This document shows positions 13,201 to 28,200 of a stretch of DNA of 64,000 bases, in pieces. The stretch's first letter is position 1. Each line of letters begins with the position of its first letter. Position numbers and translations under genes: made by a program. Source of the stretch: Patiria pectinifera (lineage: Eukaryota; Echinodermata; Asteroidea; Valvatida; Asterinidae); the NCBI GenBank assembly GCA_029964075.1, contig CM057141.1, forward strand, positions 14,260,001 to 14,324,000, read 5' to 3'. The notes below the pieces were generated by a model, which ran no database searches, was not told the DNA's origin, and saw nothing but the letters and a program-made list of their open reading frames with translations.

Positions 13201-16200
13201 CTTGTTGCATAGCGGATGAATAGGCCAACAAGCTGACAAATCGGCAAGGCTTCAGACTTGAAACTTTTGGAGTGAGCCCCAGACGTAGGTACATGATGCC
13301 CCCAGTTTCGTTTTTGTGCAGTAAGTCCCATAGCAAGGGCTGTCAGCGCCAGCCGACATGGCTCTCATGTGTCGCGGTCTAAAGGTACCTTAACATGGAT
13401 GGATTTTGACAAACTATAGCTTGTTGCATAGCGGATGAATAGGCCAACAAGCTGACAAATCGGCAAGGCTTCAGACTTGAAACTTTTGGAGTGAGTCCCA
13501 GACGTAGGTACATGATGCCCCAGTTTCGTTTTTGTGCAGTAAGTCCCATAGCAAGGGCTGTCAGCGCCAGCCGACATGGCTCTCATGTGTCGCGGTCTAA
13601 AGGTACCTTAACATGGATGGATTTTGACAAACTATAGCTTGTTGCATAGCGGATGAATAGGCCAACAAGCTGACAAATCGGCAAGGCTTCAGACTTGAAA
13701 CTTTTGGAGTGAGCCCCAGACGTAGGTACATGATGCCCCAGTTTCGTTTTTGTGCAGTAAGTCCCATAGCAAGGGCTGTCAGCGCCAGCCGACATGGCTC
13801 TCATGTGTCGCGGTCTAAAGGTACCTTAACATGGATGGATTTTGACAAACTATAGCTTGTTGCATAGCGGATGAATAGGCCAACAAGCTGACAAATCGGC
13901 AAGGCTTCAGACTTGAAACTTTGGAGTGAGCCTCAGACGTAGGTACATGATGCCCCAGTTTCGTTTTTGTGCAGTAAGTCCTATAGCAAGGGCTGTCAGC
14001 GCCAGCCGACATGGCTCTCATGTGTCGCGGTCTAAAGGTACCTTAACATGGATGGATTTTGACAAACTATAGCTTGTTGCATAGCGGATGAATAGGCCAA
14101 CAAGCTGACAAATCGGCAAGGCTTCAGACTTGAAACTTTTGGAGTGAGCCCCAGACGTAGGTACATGATGCCCCAGTTTCGTTTTTGTGCAGTAAGTCCC
14201 ATAGCAAGGGCTGTCAGCGCCAGCCGACATGGCTCTCATGTGTCGCGGTCTAAAGGTACCTTAACATGGATGGATTTTGACAAACTATAGCTTGTTGCAT
14301 AGCGGATGAATAGGCCAACAAGCTGACAAATCGGCAAGGCTTCAGACTTGAAACTTTGGAGTGAGCCCCAGACGTAGGTACATGATGCCCCCAGTTTCGT
14401 TTTTGTGCAGTAAGTCCCATAGCAAGGGCTGTCAGCGCCAGCCGACATGGCTCTCATGTGTCGCGGTCTAAAGGTACCTTAACATGGATGGATTTTGACA
14501 AACTATAGCTTGTTGCATAGCGGATGAATAGGCCAACAAGCTGACAAATCGGCAAGGCTTCAGACTTGAAACTTTGGAGTGAGCCCCAGACGTAGGTACA
14601 TGATGCCCCCAGTTTCGTTTTTGTGCAGTAAGTCCCATAGCAAGGGCTGTCAGCGCCAGCCGACATGGCTCTCATGTGTCGCGGTCTAAAGGTACCTTAA
14701 CATGGATGGATTTTGACAAACTATAGCTTGTTGCATAGCGGATGAATAGGCCAACAAGCTGACAAATCGGCAAGGCTTCAGACTTGAAACTTTTGGAGTG
14801 AGCCCCAGACGTAGGTACATGATGCCCCCAGTTTCGTTTTTGTGCAGTAAGTCCCATAGCAAGGGCTGTCAGCGCCAGCCGACATGGCTCTCATGTGTCG
14901 CGGTCTAAAGGTACCTTAACATGGATGGATTTTGACAAACTATAGCTTGTTGCATAGCGGATGAATAGGCCAACAAGCTGACAAATCGGCAAGGCTTCAG
15001 ACTTCAAACTTTGGAGTGAGCCCCAGACGTAGGTACATGATGCCCCAGTTTCGTTTTTGTGCAGTAAGTCCCATAGCAAGGGCTGTCAGCGCCAGCCGAC
15101 ATGGCTCTCATGTGTCGCGGTCTAAAGGTACCTTAACATGGATGGATTTTGACAAACTATAGCTTGTTGCATAGCGGATGAATAGGCCAACAAGCTGACA
15201 AATCGGCAAGGCTTCAGACTTGAAACTTTTGGAGTGAGCCCCAGACGTAGGTACATGATGCCCCCAGTTTCGTTTTTGTGCAGTAAGTCCCATAGCAAGG
15301 GCTGTCAGCGCCAGCCGACATGGCTCTAATGTGTCGCGGTCTAAAGGTACCTTAACATGGATGGATTTTGACAAACTATAGCTTGTTGCATAGCGGATGA
15401 ATAGGCCAACAAGCTGACAAATCGGCAAGGCTTCAGACTTGAAACTTTTGGAGTGAGCCCCAGACGTAGGTACATGATGCCCCCAGTTTCGTTTTGTGCA
15501 GTAAGTCTCATAGCAAGGGCTGTCAGCGCCAGCCGACATGGCTCTCATGTGTCGCGGTCTAAAGGTACCTTAACATGGATGGATTTTGACAAACTATAGC
15601 TTGTTGCATAGCGGATGAATAGGCCAACAAGCTGACAAATCGGCAAGGCTTCAGACTTGAAACTTTTGGAGTGAGCCCCAGACGTAGGTACATGATGCCT
15701 CAGTTTCGTTTTTGTGCAGTAAGTTCCATAGCAAGGGCTGTCAGCGCCAGCCGACATGGCTCTCATGTGTCGCGGTCTAAAGGTACCTTAACATGGATGG
15801 ATTTTGACAAACTATAGCTTGTTGCATAGCGGATGAATAGGCCAACAAGCTGACAAATCGGCAAGGCTTCAGACTTGAAACTTTTGGAGTGAGCCCCAGA
15901 CGTAGGTACATGATGCCCCCAGTTTCGTTTTTGTGCAGTAAGTCCCATAGCAAGGGCTGTCAGCGCCAGCCGACATGGCTCTCATGTGTCGCGGTCTAAA
16001 GGTACCTTAACATGGATGGATTTTGACAAACTATAGCTTGTTGCATAGCGGATGAATAGGCCAACAAGCTGACAAATCGGCAAGGCTTCAGACTTGAAAC
16101 TTTTGGAGTGAGCCCCAGACGTAGGTACATGATGCCCCAGTTTCGTTTTTGTGCAGTAAGTCCCATAGCAAGGGCTGTCAGCGCCAGCCGACATGGCTCT

Positions 16201-19200
16201 CATGTGTCGCGGTCTAAAGGTACCTTAACATGGATGGATTTTGACAAACTATAGCTTGTTGCATAGCGGATGAATAGGCCAACAAGCTGACAAATCGGCA
16301 AGGCTTCAGACTTGAAACTTTTGGAGTGAGCCCCAGACGTAGGTACATGATGCCCCAGTTTCGTTTTTGTGCAGTAAGTCCCATAGCAAGGGCTGTCAGC
16401 GCCAGCCGACATGGCTCTCATGTGTCGCGGTCTAAAGGTACCTTAACATGGATGGATTTTGACAAACTATAGCTTGATGCATAGCGGATGAATAGGCCAA
16501 CAAGCTGACAAATCGGCAAGGCTTCAGACTTGAAACTTTGGAGTGAGCCCCAGACGTAGGTACATGATGCCCCCAGTTTCGTTTTTGTGCAGTAAGTCCC
16601 ATAGCAAGGGCTGTCAGCGCCAGCCGACATGGCTCTCATGTGTCGCGGTCTAAAGGTACCTTAACATGGATGGATTTTGACAAACTATAGCTTGTTGCAT
16701 AGCGGATGAATAGGCCAACAAGCTGACAAATCGGCAAGGCTTCAGACTTGAAACTTTTGGAGTGAGCCCCAGACGTAGGTACATGATGCCCCCAGTTTCG
16801 TTTTTGTGCAGTAAGTCCCATAGCAAGGGCTGTCAGCGCCAGCCGACATGGCTCTCATGTGTCGCGGTCTAAAGGTACCTTAACATGGATGGATTTTGAC
16901 AAACTATAGCTTGTTGCATAGCGGATGAATAGGCCAACAAGCTGACAAATCGGCAAGGCTTCAGACTTGAAACTTTTGGAGTGAGCCCCAGACGTAGGTA
17001 CATGATGCCCCAGTTTCGTTTTTGTGCAGTAAGTCCCATAGCAAGGGCTGTCAGCGCCAGCCGACATGGCTCTCATGTGTCGCGGTCTAAAGGTACCTTA
17101 ACATGGATGGATTTTGACAAACTATAGCTTGTTGCATAGCGGATGAATAGGCCAACAAGCTGACAAATCGGCAAGGCTTCAGACTTGAAACTTTTGGAGT
17201 GAGCCCCAGACGTAGGTACATGATGCCCCCAGTTTCGTTTTTGTGCAGTAAGTCCCATAGCAAGGGCTGTCAGCGCCAGCCGACATGGCTCTCATGTGTC
17301 GCGGTCTAAAGGTACCTTAACATGGATGGATTTTGACAAACTATAGCTTGTTGCATAGCGGATGAATAGGCCAACAAGCTGACAAATCGGCAAGGCTTCA
17401 GACTTGAAACTTTTGGAGTGAGCCCCAGACGTAGGTACATGATGCCCCCAGTTTCGTTTTTGTGCAGTAAGTCCCATAGCAAGGGCTGTCAGCGCCAGCC
17501 GACATGGCTCTCATGTGTCGCAGTCTAAAGGTACCTTAACATGGATGGATTTTGACAAACTATAGCTTGTTGCATAGCGGATGAATAGGCCAACAAGCTG
17601 ACAAATCGGCAAGGCTTCAGACTTGAAACTTTTGGAGTGAGCCCCAGACGTAGGTACATGATGCCCCAGTTTCGTTTTTGTGCAGTAAGTCCCATAGCAA
17701 GGGCTGTCAGCGCCAGCCGACATGGCTCTCATGTGTCGCGGTCTAAAGGTACCTTAACATGGATGGATTTTGACAAACTATAGCTTGTTGCATAGCGGAT
17801 GAATAGGCCAACAAGCTGACAAATCGGCAAGGCTTCAGACTTGAAACTTTTGGAGTGAGCCCCAGACGTAGGTACATGATGCCCCCAGTTTCGTTTTTGT
17901 GCAGTAAGTCCCATAGCAAGGGCTGTCAGCGCCAGCCGACATGGCTCTCATGTGTCGCGGTCTAAAGGTACCTTAACATGGATGGATTTTGACAAACTAT
18001 AGCTTGTTGCATAGCGGATGAATAGGCCAACAAGCTGACAAATCGGCAAGGCTTCAGACTTGAAACTTTTGGAGTGAGCCCCAGACGTAGGTACATGATG
18101 CCCCCAGTTTCGTTTTTGTGCAGTAAGTCCCATAGCAAGGGCTGTCAGCGCCAGCCGACATGGCTCTCATGTGTCGCGGTCTAAAGGTACCTTAACATGG
18201 ATGGATTTTGACAAACTATAGCTTGTTGCATAGCGGATGAATAGGCCAACAAGCTGACAAATCGGCAAGGCTTCAGACTTGAAACTTTTGGAGTGAGCCC
18301 CAGACGTAGGTACATGATGCCCCCAGTTTCGTTTTTGTGCAGTAAGTCCCATAGCAAGGGCTGTCAGCGCCAGCCGACATGGCTCTCATGTGTCGCGGTC
18401 TAAAGGTACCTTAACATAGATGGATTTTGACAAACTATAGCTTGTTGCATAGCGGATGAATAGGCCAACAAGCTGACAAATCGGCAAGGCTTCAGTCTCG
18501 AAATTTTTGGAGTGAGTCCCAGACGTAGGTACATGATGCCCCAGTTTCGTTTTTGTGCAGTAAGTCCCATAGCAAGGGCTGTCAGCGCCAGCCGACATGG
18601 CTCTCATGTGTTGCGGTCTAAAGGTACCTTAACATGGATGGATTTTGACAAACTATAGCTTGTTGCATAGCGGATGAATAGGCCAACAAGCTGACAAATC
18701 GGCAAGGCTTCAGACTTGAAACTTTTGGAGTGAGCCCCAGACGTAGGTACATGATGCCCCCAGTTTCGTTTTTGTGCAGTAAGTCCCATAGCAAGGGCTG
18801 TCAGCGCCAGCCGACATGGCTCTCATGTGTCGCGGTCTAAAGGTACCTTAACATGGATGGATTTTGACAAACTATAGCTTGTTGCATAGCGGATGAATAG
18901 GCCAACAAGCTGACAAATCGGCAAGGCTTCAGACTTGAAACTTTTGGAGTGAGCCCCAGACGTAGGTACATGATGCCCCAGTTTCGTTTTTGTGCAGTAA
19001 GTCCCATAGCAAGGGCTGTCAGCGCCAGCCGACATGGCTCTCATGTGTCGCGGTCTAAAGGTACCTTAACATGGATGGATTTTGACAAACTATAGCTTGT
19101 TGCATAGCGGATGAATAGGCCAACAAGCTGACAAATCGGCAAGGCTTCAGACTTGAAACTTTTGGAGTGAGCCCCAGACGTAGGTACATGATGCCCCCAG

Positions 19201-22200
19201 TTTCGTTTTTGTGCAGTAAGTCCCATAGCAAGGGCTGTCAGCGCCAGCCGACATGGCTCTCATGTGTCGCGGTCTAAAGGTACCTTAACATGGATGGATT
19301 TTGACAAACTATAGCTTGTTGCATAGCGGATGAATAGGCCAACAAGCTGACAAATCGGCAAGGCTTCAGACTTGAAACTTTTGGAGTGAGCCCCAGACGT
19401 AGGTACATGATGCCCCCAGTTTCGTTTTTGTGCAGTAAGTCCCATAGCAAGGGCTGTCAGCGCCAGCCGACATGGCTCTCATGTGTCGCGGTCTAAAGGT
19501 ACCTTAACATGGATGGATTTTGACAAACTATAGCTTGTTGCATAGCGGATGAATAGGCCAACAAGCTGACAAATCGGCAAGGCTTCAGACTTGAAACTTT
19601 TGGAGTGAGCCCCAGACGTAGGTACATGATGCCCCAGTTTCGTTTTTGTGCAGTAAGTCCCATAGCAAGGGCTGTCAGCGCCAGCCGACATGGCTCTCAT
19701 GTGTCGCGGTCTAAAGGTACCTTAACATGGATGGATTTTGACAAACTATAGCTTGTTGCATAGCGGATGAATAGGCCAACAAGCTGACAAATCGGCAAGG
19801 CTTCAGACTTGAAACTTTTGGAGTGAGCCCCAGACGTAGGTACATGATGCCCCCAGTTTCGTTTTTGTGCAGTAAGTCCCATAGCAAGGGCTGTCAGCGC
19901 CAGCCGACATGGCTCTCATGTGTCGCGGTCTAAAGGTACCTTAACATGGATGGATTTTGACAAACTATAGCTTGTTGCATAGCGGATGAATAGGCCAACA
20001 AGCTGACAAATCGGCAAGGCTTCAGACTTGAAACTTTTGGAGTGAGCCCCAGACGTAGGTACATGATGCCCCAGTTTCGTTTTTGTGCAGTAAGTCCCAT
20101 AGCAAGGGCTGTCAGCGCCAGCCGACATGGCTCTCATGTGTCGCGGTCTAAAGGTACCTTAACATGGATGGATTTTGACAAACTATAGCTTGTTGCATAG
20201 CGGATGAATAGGCCAACAAGCTGACAAATCGGCAAGGCTTCAGACTTGAAACTTTGGAGTGAGCCCCAGACGTAGGTACATGATGCCCCCAGTTTCGTTT
20301 TTGTGCAGTAAGTCCCATAGCAAGGGCTGTCAGCGCCAGCCGACATGGCTCTCATGTGTCGCGGTCTAAAGGTACCTTAACATGGATGGATTTTGACAAA
20401 CTATAGCTTGTTGCATAGCGGATGAATAGGCCAACAAGCTGACAAATCGGCAAGGCTTCAGACTTGAAACTTTTGGAGTGAGCCCAGACGTAGGTACATG
20501 ATGCCCCAGTTTCGTTTTTGTGCAGTAAGTCCCATAGCAAGGGCTGTCAGCGCCAGCCGACATGGCTCTCATGTGTCGCGGTCTAAAGGTACCTTAACAT
20601 GGATGGATTTTGACAAACTATAGCTTGTTGCATAGCGGATGAATAGGCCAACAAGCTGACAAATCGGCAAGGCTTCAGACTTGAAACTTTTGGAGTGAGC
20701 CCCAGACGTAGGTACATGATGCCCCCAGTTTCGTTTTTGTGCAGTAAGTCCCATAGCAAGGGCTGTCAGCGCCAGCCGACATGGCTCTCATGTGTCGCGG
20801 TCTAAAGGTACCTTAACATGGATGGATTTTGACAAACTATAGCTTGTTGCATAGCGGATGAATAGGCCAACAAGCTGACAAATCGGCAAGGCTTCAGACT
20901 TGAAACTTTTGGAGTGAGCCCAGACGTAGGTACATGATGCCCCCAGTTTCGTTTTTGTGCAGTAAGTCCCATAGCAAGGGCTGTCAGCGCCAGCCGACAT
21001 GGCTCTCATGTGTCGCGGTCTAAAGGTACCTTAACATGGATGGATTTTGACAAACTATAGCTTGTTGCATAGCGGATGAATAGGCCAACAAGCTGACAAA
21101 TCGGCAAGGCTTCAGACTTGAAACTTTTGGAGTGAGCCCCAGACGTAGGTACATGATGCCCCAGTTTCGTTTTTGTGCAGTAAGTCCCATAGCAAGGGCT
21201 GTCAGCGCCAGCCGACATGGCTCTCATGTGTCGCGGTCTAAAGGTACCTTAACATGGATGGATTTTGACAAACTATAGCTTGTTGCATAGCGGATGAATA
21301 GGCCAACAAGCTGACAAATCGGCAAGGCTTCAGACTTGAAACTTTTGGAGTGAGCCCAGACGTAGGTACATGATGCCCCCAGTTTCGTTTTTGTGCAGTA
21401 AGTCCCATAGCAAGGGCTGTCAGCGCCAGCCGACATGGCTCTCATGTGTCGCGGTCTAAAGGTACCTTAACATGGATGGATTTTGACAAACTATAGCTTG
21501 TTGCATAGCGGATGAATAGGCCAACAAGCTGACAAATCGGCAAGGCTTCAGACTTGAAACTTTTGGAGTGAGCCCCAGACGTAGGTACATGATGCCCCCA
21601 GTTTCGTTTTTGTGCAGTAAGTCCCATAGCAAGGGCTGTCAGCGCCAGCCGACATGGCTCTCATGTGTCGCGGTCTAAAGGTACCTTAACATGGATGGAT
21701 TTTGACAAACTATAGCTTGTTGCATAGCGGATGAATAGGCCAACAAGCTGACAAATCGGCAAGGCTTCAGACTTGAAACTTTTGGAGTGAGCCCCAGACG
21801 TAGGTACATGATGCCCCAGTTTCGTTTTTGTGCAGTAAGTCCCATAGCAAGGGCTGTCAGCGCCAGCCGACATGGCTCTCATGTGTCGCGGTCTAAAGGT
21901 ACCTTAACATGGATGGATTTTGACAAACTATAGCTTGTTGCATAGCGGATGAATAGGCCAACAAGCTGACAAATCGGCAAGGCTTCAGACTTGAAACTTT
22001 TGGAGTGAGCCCCAGACGTAGGTACATGATGCCCCCAGTTTCGTTTTTGTGCAGTAAGTCCCATAGCAAGGGCTGTCAGCGCCAGCCGACATGGCTCTCA
22101 TGTGTCGCGGTCTAAAGGTACCTTAACATGGATGGATTTTGACAAACTATAGCTTGTTGCATAGCGGATGAATAGGCCAACAAGCTGACAAATCGGCAAG

Positions 22201-25200
22201 GCTTCAGACTTGAAACTTTTGGAGTGAGCCCCAGACGTAGGTACATGTTGCCCCAGGTTCGTTTTTGTGCAGTAAGTCCCATAGCAAGGGCTGTCAGCGC
22301 CAGCCGACATGGCTCTCATGTGTCGCGGTCTAAAGGTACCTTAACATGGATGGATTTTGACAAACTATAGCTTGTTGCATAGCGGATGAATAGGCCAACA
22401 AGCTGACAAATCGGCAAGGCTTCAGACTTGAAACTTTTGGAGTGAGCCCCAGACGTAGGTACATGATGCCCCCAGTTTCGTTTTTGTGCAGTAAGTCCCA
22501 TAGCAAGGGCTGTCAGCGCCAGCCGACATGGCTCTCATGTGTCGCGGTCTAAAGGTACCTTAACATGGATGGATTTTGACAAACTATAGCTTGTTGCATA
22601 GCGGATGAATAGGCCAACAAGCTGACAAATCGGCAAGGCTTCAGACTTGAAACTTTTGGAGTGAGCCCCAGACGTAGGTACATGATGCCCCCAGTTTCGT
22701 TTTTGTGCAGTAAGTCCCATAGCAAGGGCTGTCAGCGCCAGCCGACATGGCTCTCATGTGTCGCGGTCTAAAGGTACCTTAACATGGATGGATTTTGACA
22801 AACTATAGCTTGTTGCATAGCGGATGAATAGGCCAACAAGCTGACAAATCGGCAAGGCTTCAGACTTGAAACTTTTGGAGTGAGCCCCAGACGTAGGTAC
22901 ATGATGCCCCCAGTTTCGTTTTTGTGCAGTAAGTCCCATAGCAAGGGCTGTCAGCGCCAGCCGACATGGCTCTCATGTGTCGCGGTCTAAAGGTACCTTA
23001 ACATGGATGGATTTTGACAAACTATAGCTTGTTGCATAGCGGATGAATAGGCCAACAAGCTGACAAATCGGCAAGGCTTCAGACTTGAAACTTTTGGAGT
23101 GAGCCCAGACGTAGGTACATGATGCCCCCAGTTTCGTTTTTGTGCAGTAAGTCCCATAGCAAGGGCTGTCAGCGCCAGCCGACATGGCTCTCATGTGTCG
23201 CGGTCTAAAGGTACCTTAACATGGATGGATTTTGACAAACTATAGCTTGTTGCATAGCGGATGAATAGGCCAACAAGCTGACAAATCGGCAAGGCTTCAG
23301 ACTTGAAACTTTTGGAGTGAGCCCCAGACGTAGGTACATGATGCCCCCAGTTTCGTTTTTGTGCAGTAAGTCCCATAGCAAGGGCTGTCAGCGCCAGCCG
23401 ACATGGCTCTCATGTGTCGCGGTCTAAAGGTACCTTAACATGGATGGATTTTGACAAACTATAGCTTGTTGCATAGCGGATGAATAGGCCAACAAGCTGA
23501 CAAATCGGCAAGGCTTCAGACTTGAAACTTTTGGAGTGAGCCCCAGACGTAGGTACATGATGCCCCAGTTTCGTTTTTGTGCAGTAAGTCCCATAGCAAG
23601 GGCTGTCAGCGCCAGCCGACATGGCTCTCATGTGTCGCGGTCTAAAGGTACCTTAACATGGATGGATTTTGACAAACTATAGCTTGTTGCATAGCGGATG
23701 AATAGGCCAACAAGCTGACAAATCGGCAAGGCTTCAGACTTGAAACTTTTGGAGTGAGCCCAGACGTAGGTACATGATGCCCCCAGTTTCGTTTTTGTGC
23801 AGTAAGTCCCATAGCAAGGGCTGTCAGCGCCAGCCGACATGGCTCTCATGTGTCGCGGTCTAAAGGTACCTTAACATGGATGGATTTTGACAAACTATAG
23901 CTTGTTGCATAGCGGATGAATAGGCCAACAAGCTGACAAATCGGCAAGGCTTCAGACTTGAAACTTTTGGAGTGAGCCCCAGACGTAGGTACATGATGCC
24001 CAAGTTTCGTTTTTGTGCAGTAAGTCCCATAGCAAGGGCTGTCAGCGCCAGCCGACATGGCTCTCATGTGTCGCGGTCTAAAGGTACCTTAACATGGATG
24101 GATTTTGACAAACTATAGCTTGTTGCATAGCGGATGAATAGGCCAACAAGCTGACAAATCGGCAAGGCTTCAGACTTGAAACTTTTGGAGTGAGCCCAGA
24201 CGTAGGTACATGATGTGCCAAGTTTCGTTTTTGTGCAGTAAGTCCCATAGCAAGGGCTGTCAGCGCCAGCCGACATGGCTCTCATGTGTCGCGGTCTAAA
24301 GGTACCTTAACATGGATGGATTTTGACAAACTATAGCTTGTTGCATAGCGGATGAATAGGCCAACAAGCTGACAAATCGGCAAGGCTTCAGACTTGAAAC
24401 TTTTGGAGTGAGCCCCAGACGTAGGTACATGATGCCCCCAGTTTCGTTTTTGTGCAGTAAGTCCCATAGCAAGGGCTGTCAGCGCCAGCCGACATGGCTC
24501 TCATGTGTCGCGGTCTAAAGGTACCTTAACATGGATGGATTTTGACAAACTATAGCTTGTTGCATAGCGGATGAATAGGCCAACAAGCTGACAAATCGGC
24601 AAGGCTTCAGACTTGAAACTTTTGGAGTGAGCCCCAGACGTAGGTACATGATGCCCCAGTTTCGTTTTTGTGTAGTAAGTCCCATAGCAAGGGCTGTCAG
24701 CGCCAGCCGACATGGCTCTCATGTGTCGCGGTCTAAAGGTACCTTAACATGGATGGATTTTGACAAACTATAGCTTGTTGCATAGCGGATGAATAGGCCA
24801 ACAAGCTGACAAATCGGCAAGGCTTCAGACTTGAAACTTTTGGAGTGAGCCCCAGACGTAGGTACATGATGCCCCAGTTTCGTTTTTGTGCAGTAAGTCC
24901 CATAGCAAGGGCTGTCAGCGCCAGCCGACATGGCTCTCATGTGTCGCGGTCTAAAGGTACCTTAACATGGATGGATTTTGACAAACTATAGCTTGTTGCA
25001 TAGCGGATGAATAGGCCAACAAGCTGACAAATCGGCAAGGCTTCAGACTTGAAACTTTTGGAGTGAGCCCCAGACGTAGGTACATGATGCCCCAGTTTCG
25101 TTTTTGTGCAATAAGTCCCATAGCAAGGGCTGTCAGCGCCAGCCGACATGGCTCTCATGTGTCGCGGTCTAAAGGTACCTTAACATGGATGGATTTTGAC

Positions 25201-28200
25201 AAACTATAGCTTGTTGCATAGCGGATGAATAGGCCAACAAGCTGACAAATCGGCAAGGCTTCAGACTTGAAACTTTTGGAGTGAGCCCCAGACGTAGGTA
25301 CATGATGCCCCAGTTTCGTTTTTGTGCAGTAAGTCCCATAGCAAGGGCTGTCAGCGCCAGCCGACATGGCTCTCATGTGTCGCGGTCTAAAGGTACCTTA
25401 ACATGGATGGATTTTGACAAACTATAGCTTGTTGCATAGCGGATGAATAGGCCAACAAGCTGACAAATCGGCAAGGCTTCAGACTTGAAACTTTTGGAGT
25501 GAGCCCCAGACGTAGGTACATGATGCCCCCAGTTTCGTTTTTGTGCAGTAAGTCCCATAGCAAGGGCTGTCAGCGCCAGCCGACATGGCTCTCATGTGTC
25601 GCGGTCTAAAGGTACCTTAACATGGATGGATTTTGACAAACTATAGCTTGTTGCATAGCGGATGAATAGGCCAACAAGCTGACAAATCGGCAAGGCTTCA
25701 GACTTGAAACTTTTGGAGTGAGCCCCAGACGTAGGTACATGATGCCCCCAGTTTCGTTTTTGTGCAGTAAGTCCCATAGCAAGGGCTGTCAGCGCCAGCC
25801 GACATGGCTCTCATGTGTCGCGGTCTAAAGGTACCTTAACATGGATGGATTTTGACAAACTATAGCTTGTTGCATAGCGGATGAATAGGCCAACAAGCTG
25901 ACAAATCGGCAAGGCTTCAGACTTGAAACTTTTGGAGTGAGCCCCAGACGTAGGTACATGATGCCCCCAGTTTCGTTTTTGTGCAGTAAGTCCCATAGCA
26001 AGGGCTGTCAGCGCCAGCCGACATGGCTCTCATGTGTCGCGGTCTAAAGGTACCTTAACATGGATGGATTTTGACAAACTATAGCTTGTTGCATAGCGGA
26101 TGAATAGGCCAACAAGCTGACAAATCGGCAAGGCTTCAGACTTGAAACTTTTGGAGTGAGCCCCAGACGTAGGTACATGATGCCCCCAGTTTCGTTTTTG
26201 TGCAGTAAGTCCCATAGCAAGGGCTGTCAGCGCCAGCCGACATGGCTCTCATGTGTCGCGGTCTAAAGGTACCTTAACATGGATGGATTTTGACAAACTA
26301 TAGCTTGTTGCATAGCGGATGAATAGGCCAACAAGCTGACAAATCGGCAAGGCTTCAGACTTGAAACTTTTGGAGTGAGCCCCAGACGTAGGTACATGAT
26401 GCCCCCAGTTTCGTTTTTGTGCAGTAAGTCCCATAGCAAGGGCTGTCAGCGCCAGCCGACATGGCTCTCATGTGTCGCGGTCTAAAGGTACCTTAACATG
26501 GATGGATTTTGACAAACTATAGCTTGTTGCATAGCGGATGAATAGGCCAACAAGCTGACAAATCGGCAAGGCTTCAGACTTGAAACATTTTGGAGTGAGC
26601 CCAGACGTAGGTACATGATGCCCCCAGTTTCGTTTTTGTGCAGTAAGTCCCATAGCAAGGGCTGTCAGCGCCAGCCGACATGGCTCTCATGTGTCGCGGT
26701 CTAAAGGTACCTTAACATGGATGGATTTTGACAAACTATAGCTTGTTGCATAGCGGATGAATAGGCCAACAAGCTGACAAATCGGCAAGGCTTCAGACTT
26801 GAAACTTTGAGTGAGCCCCAGACGTAGGAACATGATGCCCCAGTTTCGTTTTTGTGCAGTAAGTCCCATAGCAAGGGCTGTCAGCGCCAGCCGACATGGC
26901 TCTCATGTGTCGCGGTCTAAAGGTACCTTAACATGGATGGATTTTGACAAACTATAGCTTGTTGCATAGCGGATGAATAGGCCAACAAGCTGACAAATCG
27001 GCAAGGCTTCAGACTTGAAACTTTTGGAGTGAGCCCCAGACGTAGGTACATGATGCCCCCAGTTTCGTTTTTGTGCAGTAAGTCCCATAGCAAGGGCTGT
27101 CAGCGCCAGCCGACATGGCTCTCATGTGTCGCGGTCTAAAGGTACCTTAACATGGATGGATTTTGACAAACTATAGCTTGTTGCATAGCGGATGAATAGG
27201 CCAACAAGCTGACAAATCGGCAAGGCTTCAGACTTGAAACTTTTGGAGTGAGCCCCAGACGTAGGTACATGATGCCCCCAGTTTCGTTTTTGTGCAGTAA
27301 GTCCCATAGCAAGGGCTGTCAGCGCCAGCCGACATGGCTCTCATGTGTCGCGGTCTAAAGGTACCTTAACATGGATGGATTTTGACAAACTATAGCTTGT
27401 TGCATAGCGGATGAATAGGCCAACAAGCTGACAAATCGGCAAGGCTTCAGACTTGAAACTTTTGGAGTGAGCCCCAGACGTAGGTACATGATGCCCCCAG
27501 TTTCGTTTTTGTGCAGTAAGTCCCATAGCAAGGGCTGTCAGCGCCAGCCGACATGGCTCTCATGTGTCGCGGTCTAAAGGTACCTTAACATGGATGGATT
27601 TTGACAAACTATAGCTTGTTGCATAGCGGATGAATAGGCCAACAAGCTGACAAATCGGCAAGGCTTCAGACTTGAAATTTTTGGAGTGAGCCCCAGACGT
27701 AGGTACATGATGCCCCAGTTTCGTTTTTGTGCAGTAAGTCCCATAGCAAGGGCTGTCAGCGCCAGCCGACATGGCTCTCATGTGTCGCAGTCTAAAGGTA
27801 CCTTAACATGGATGGATTTTGACAAACTATAGCTTGTTGCATAGCGGATGAATAGGCCAACAAGCTGACAAATCGGCAAGGCTTCAGACTTGAAACTTTT
27901 GGAGTGAGCCCCAGACGTAGGTACATGATGCCCCCAGTTTCGTTTTTGTGCAGTAAGTCCCATAGCAAGGGCTGTCAGCGCCAGCCGACATGGCTCTCAT
28001 GTGTCGCGGTCTAAAGGTACCTTAACATGGATGGATTTTGACAAACTATAGCTTGTTGCATAGCGGATGAATAGGCCAACAAGCTGACAAATCGGCAAGG
28101 CTTCAGACTTGAAACTTTTGGAGTGAGCCCCAGACGTAGGTACATGATGCCCCAGTTTCGTTTTTGTGCAGTAAGTCCCATAGCAAGGGCTGTCAGCGCC

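Noticed and set aside
15108-15548. 146-codon minus-strand frame
   Set aside because: It spans two satellite monomers, opened by one substitution that removes a stop; not a gene.
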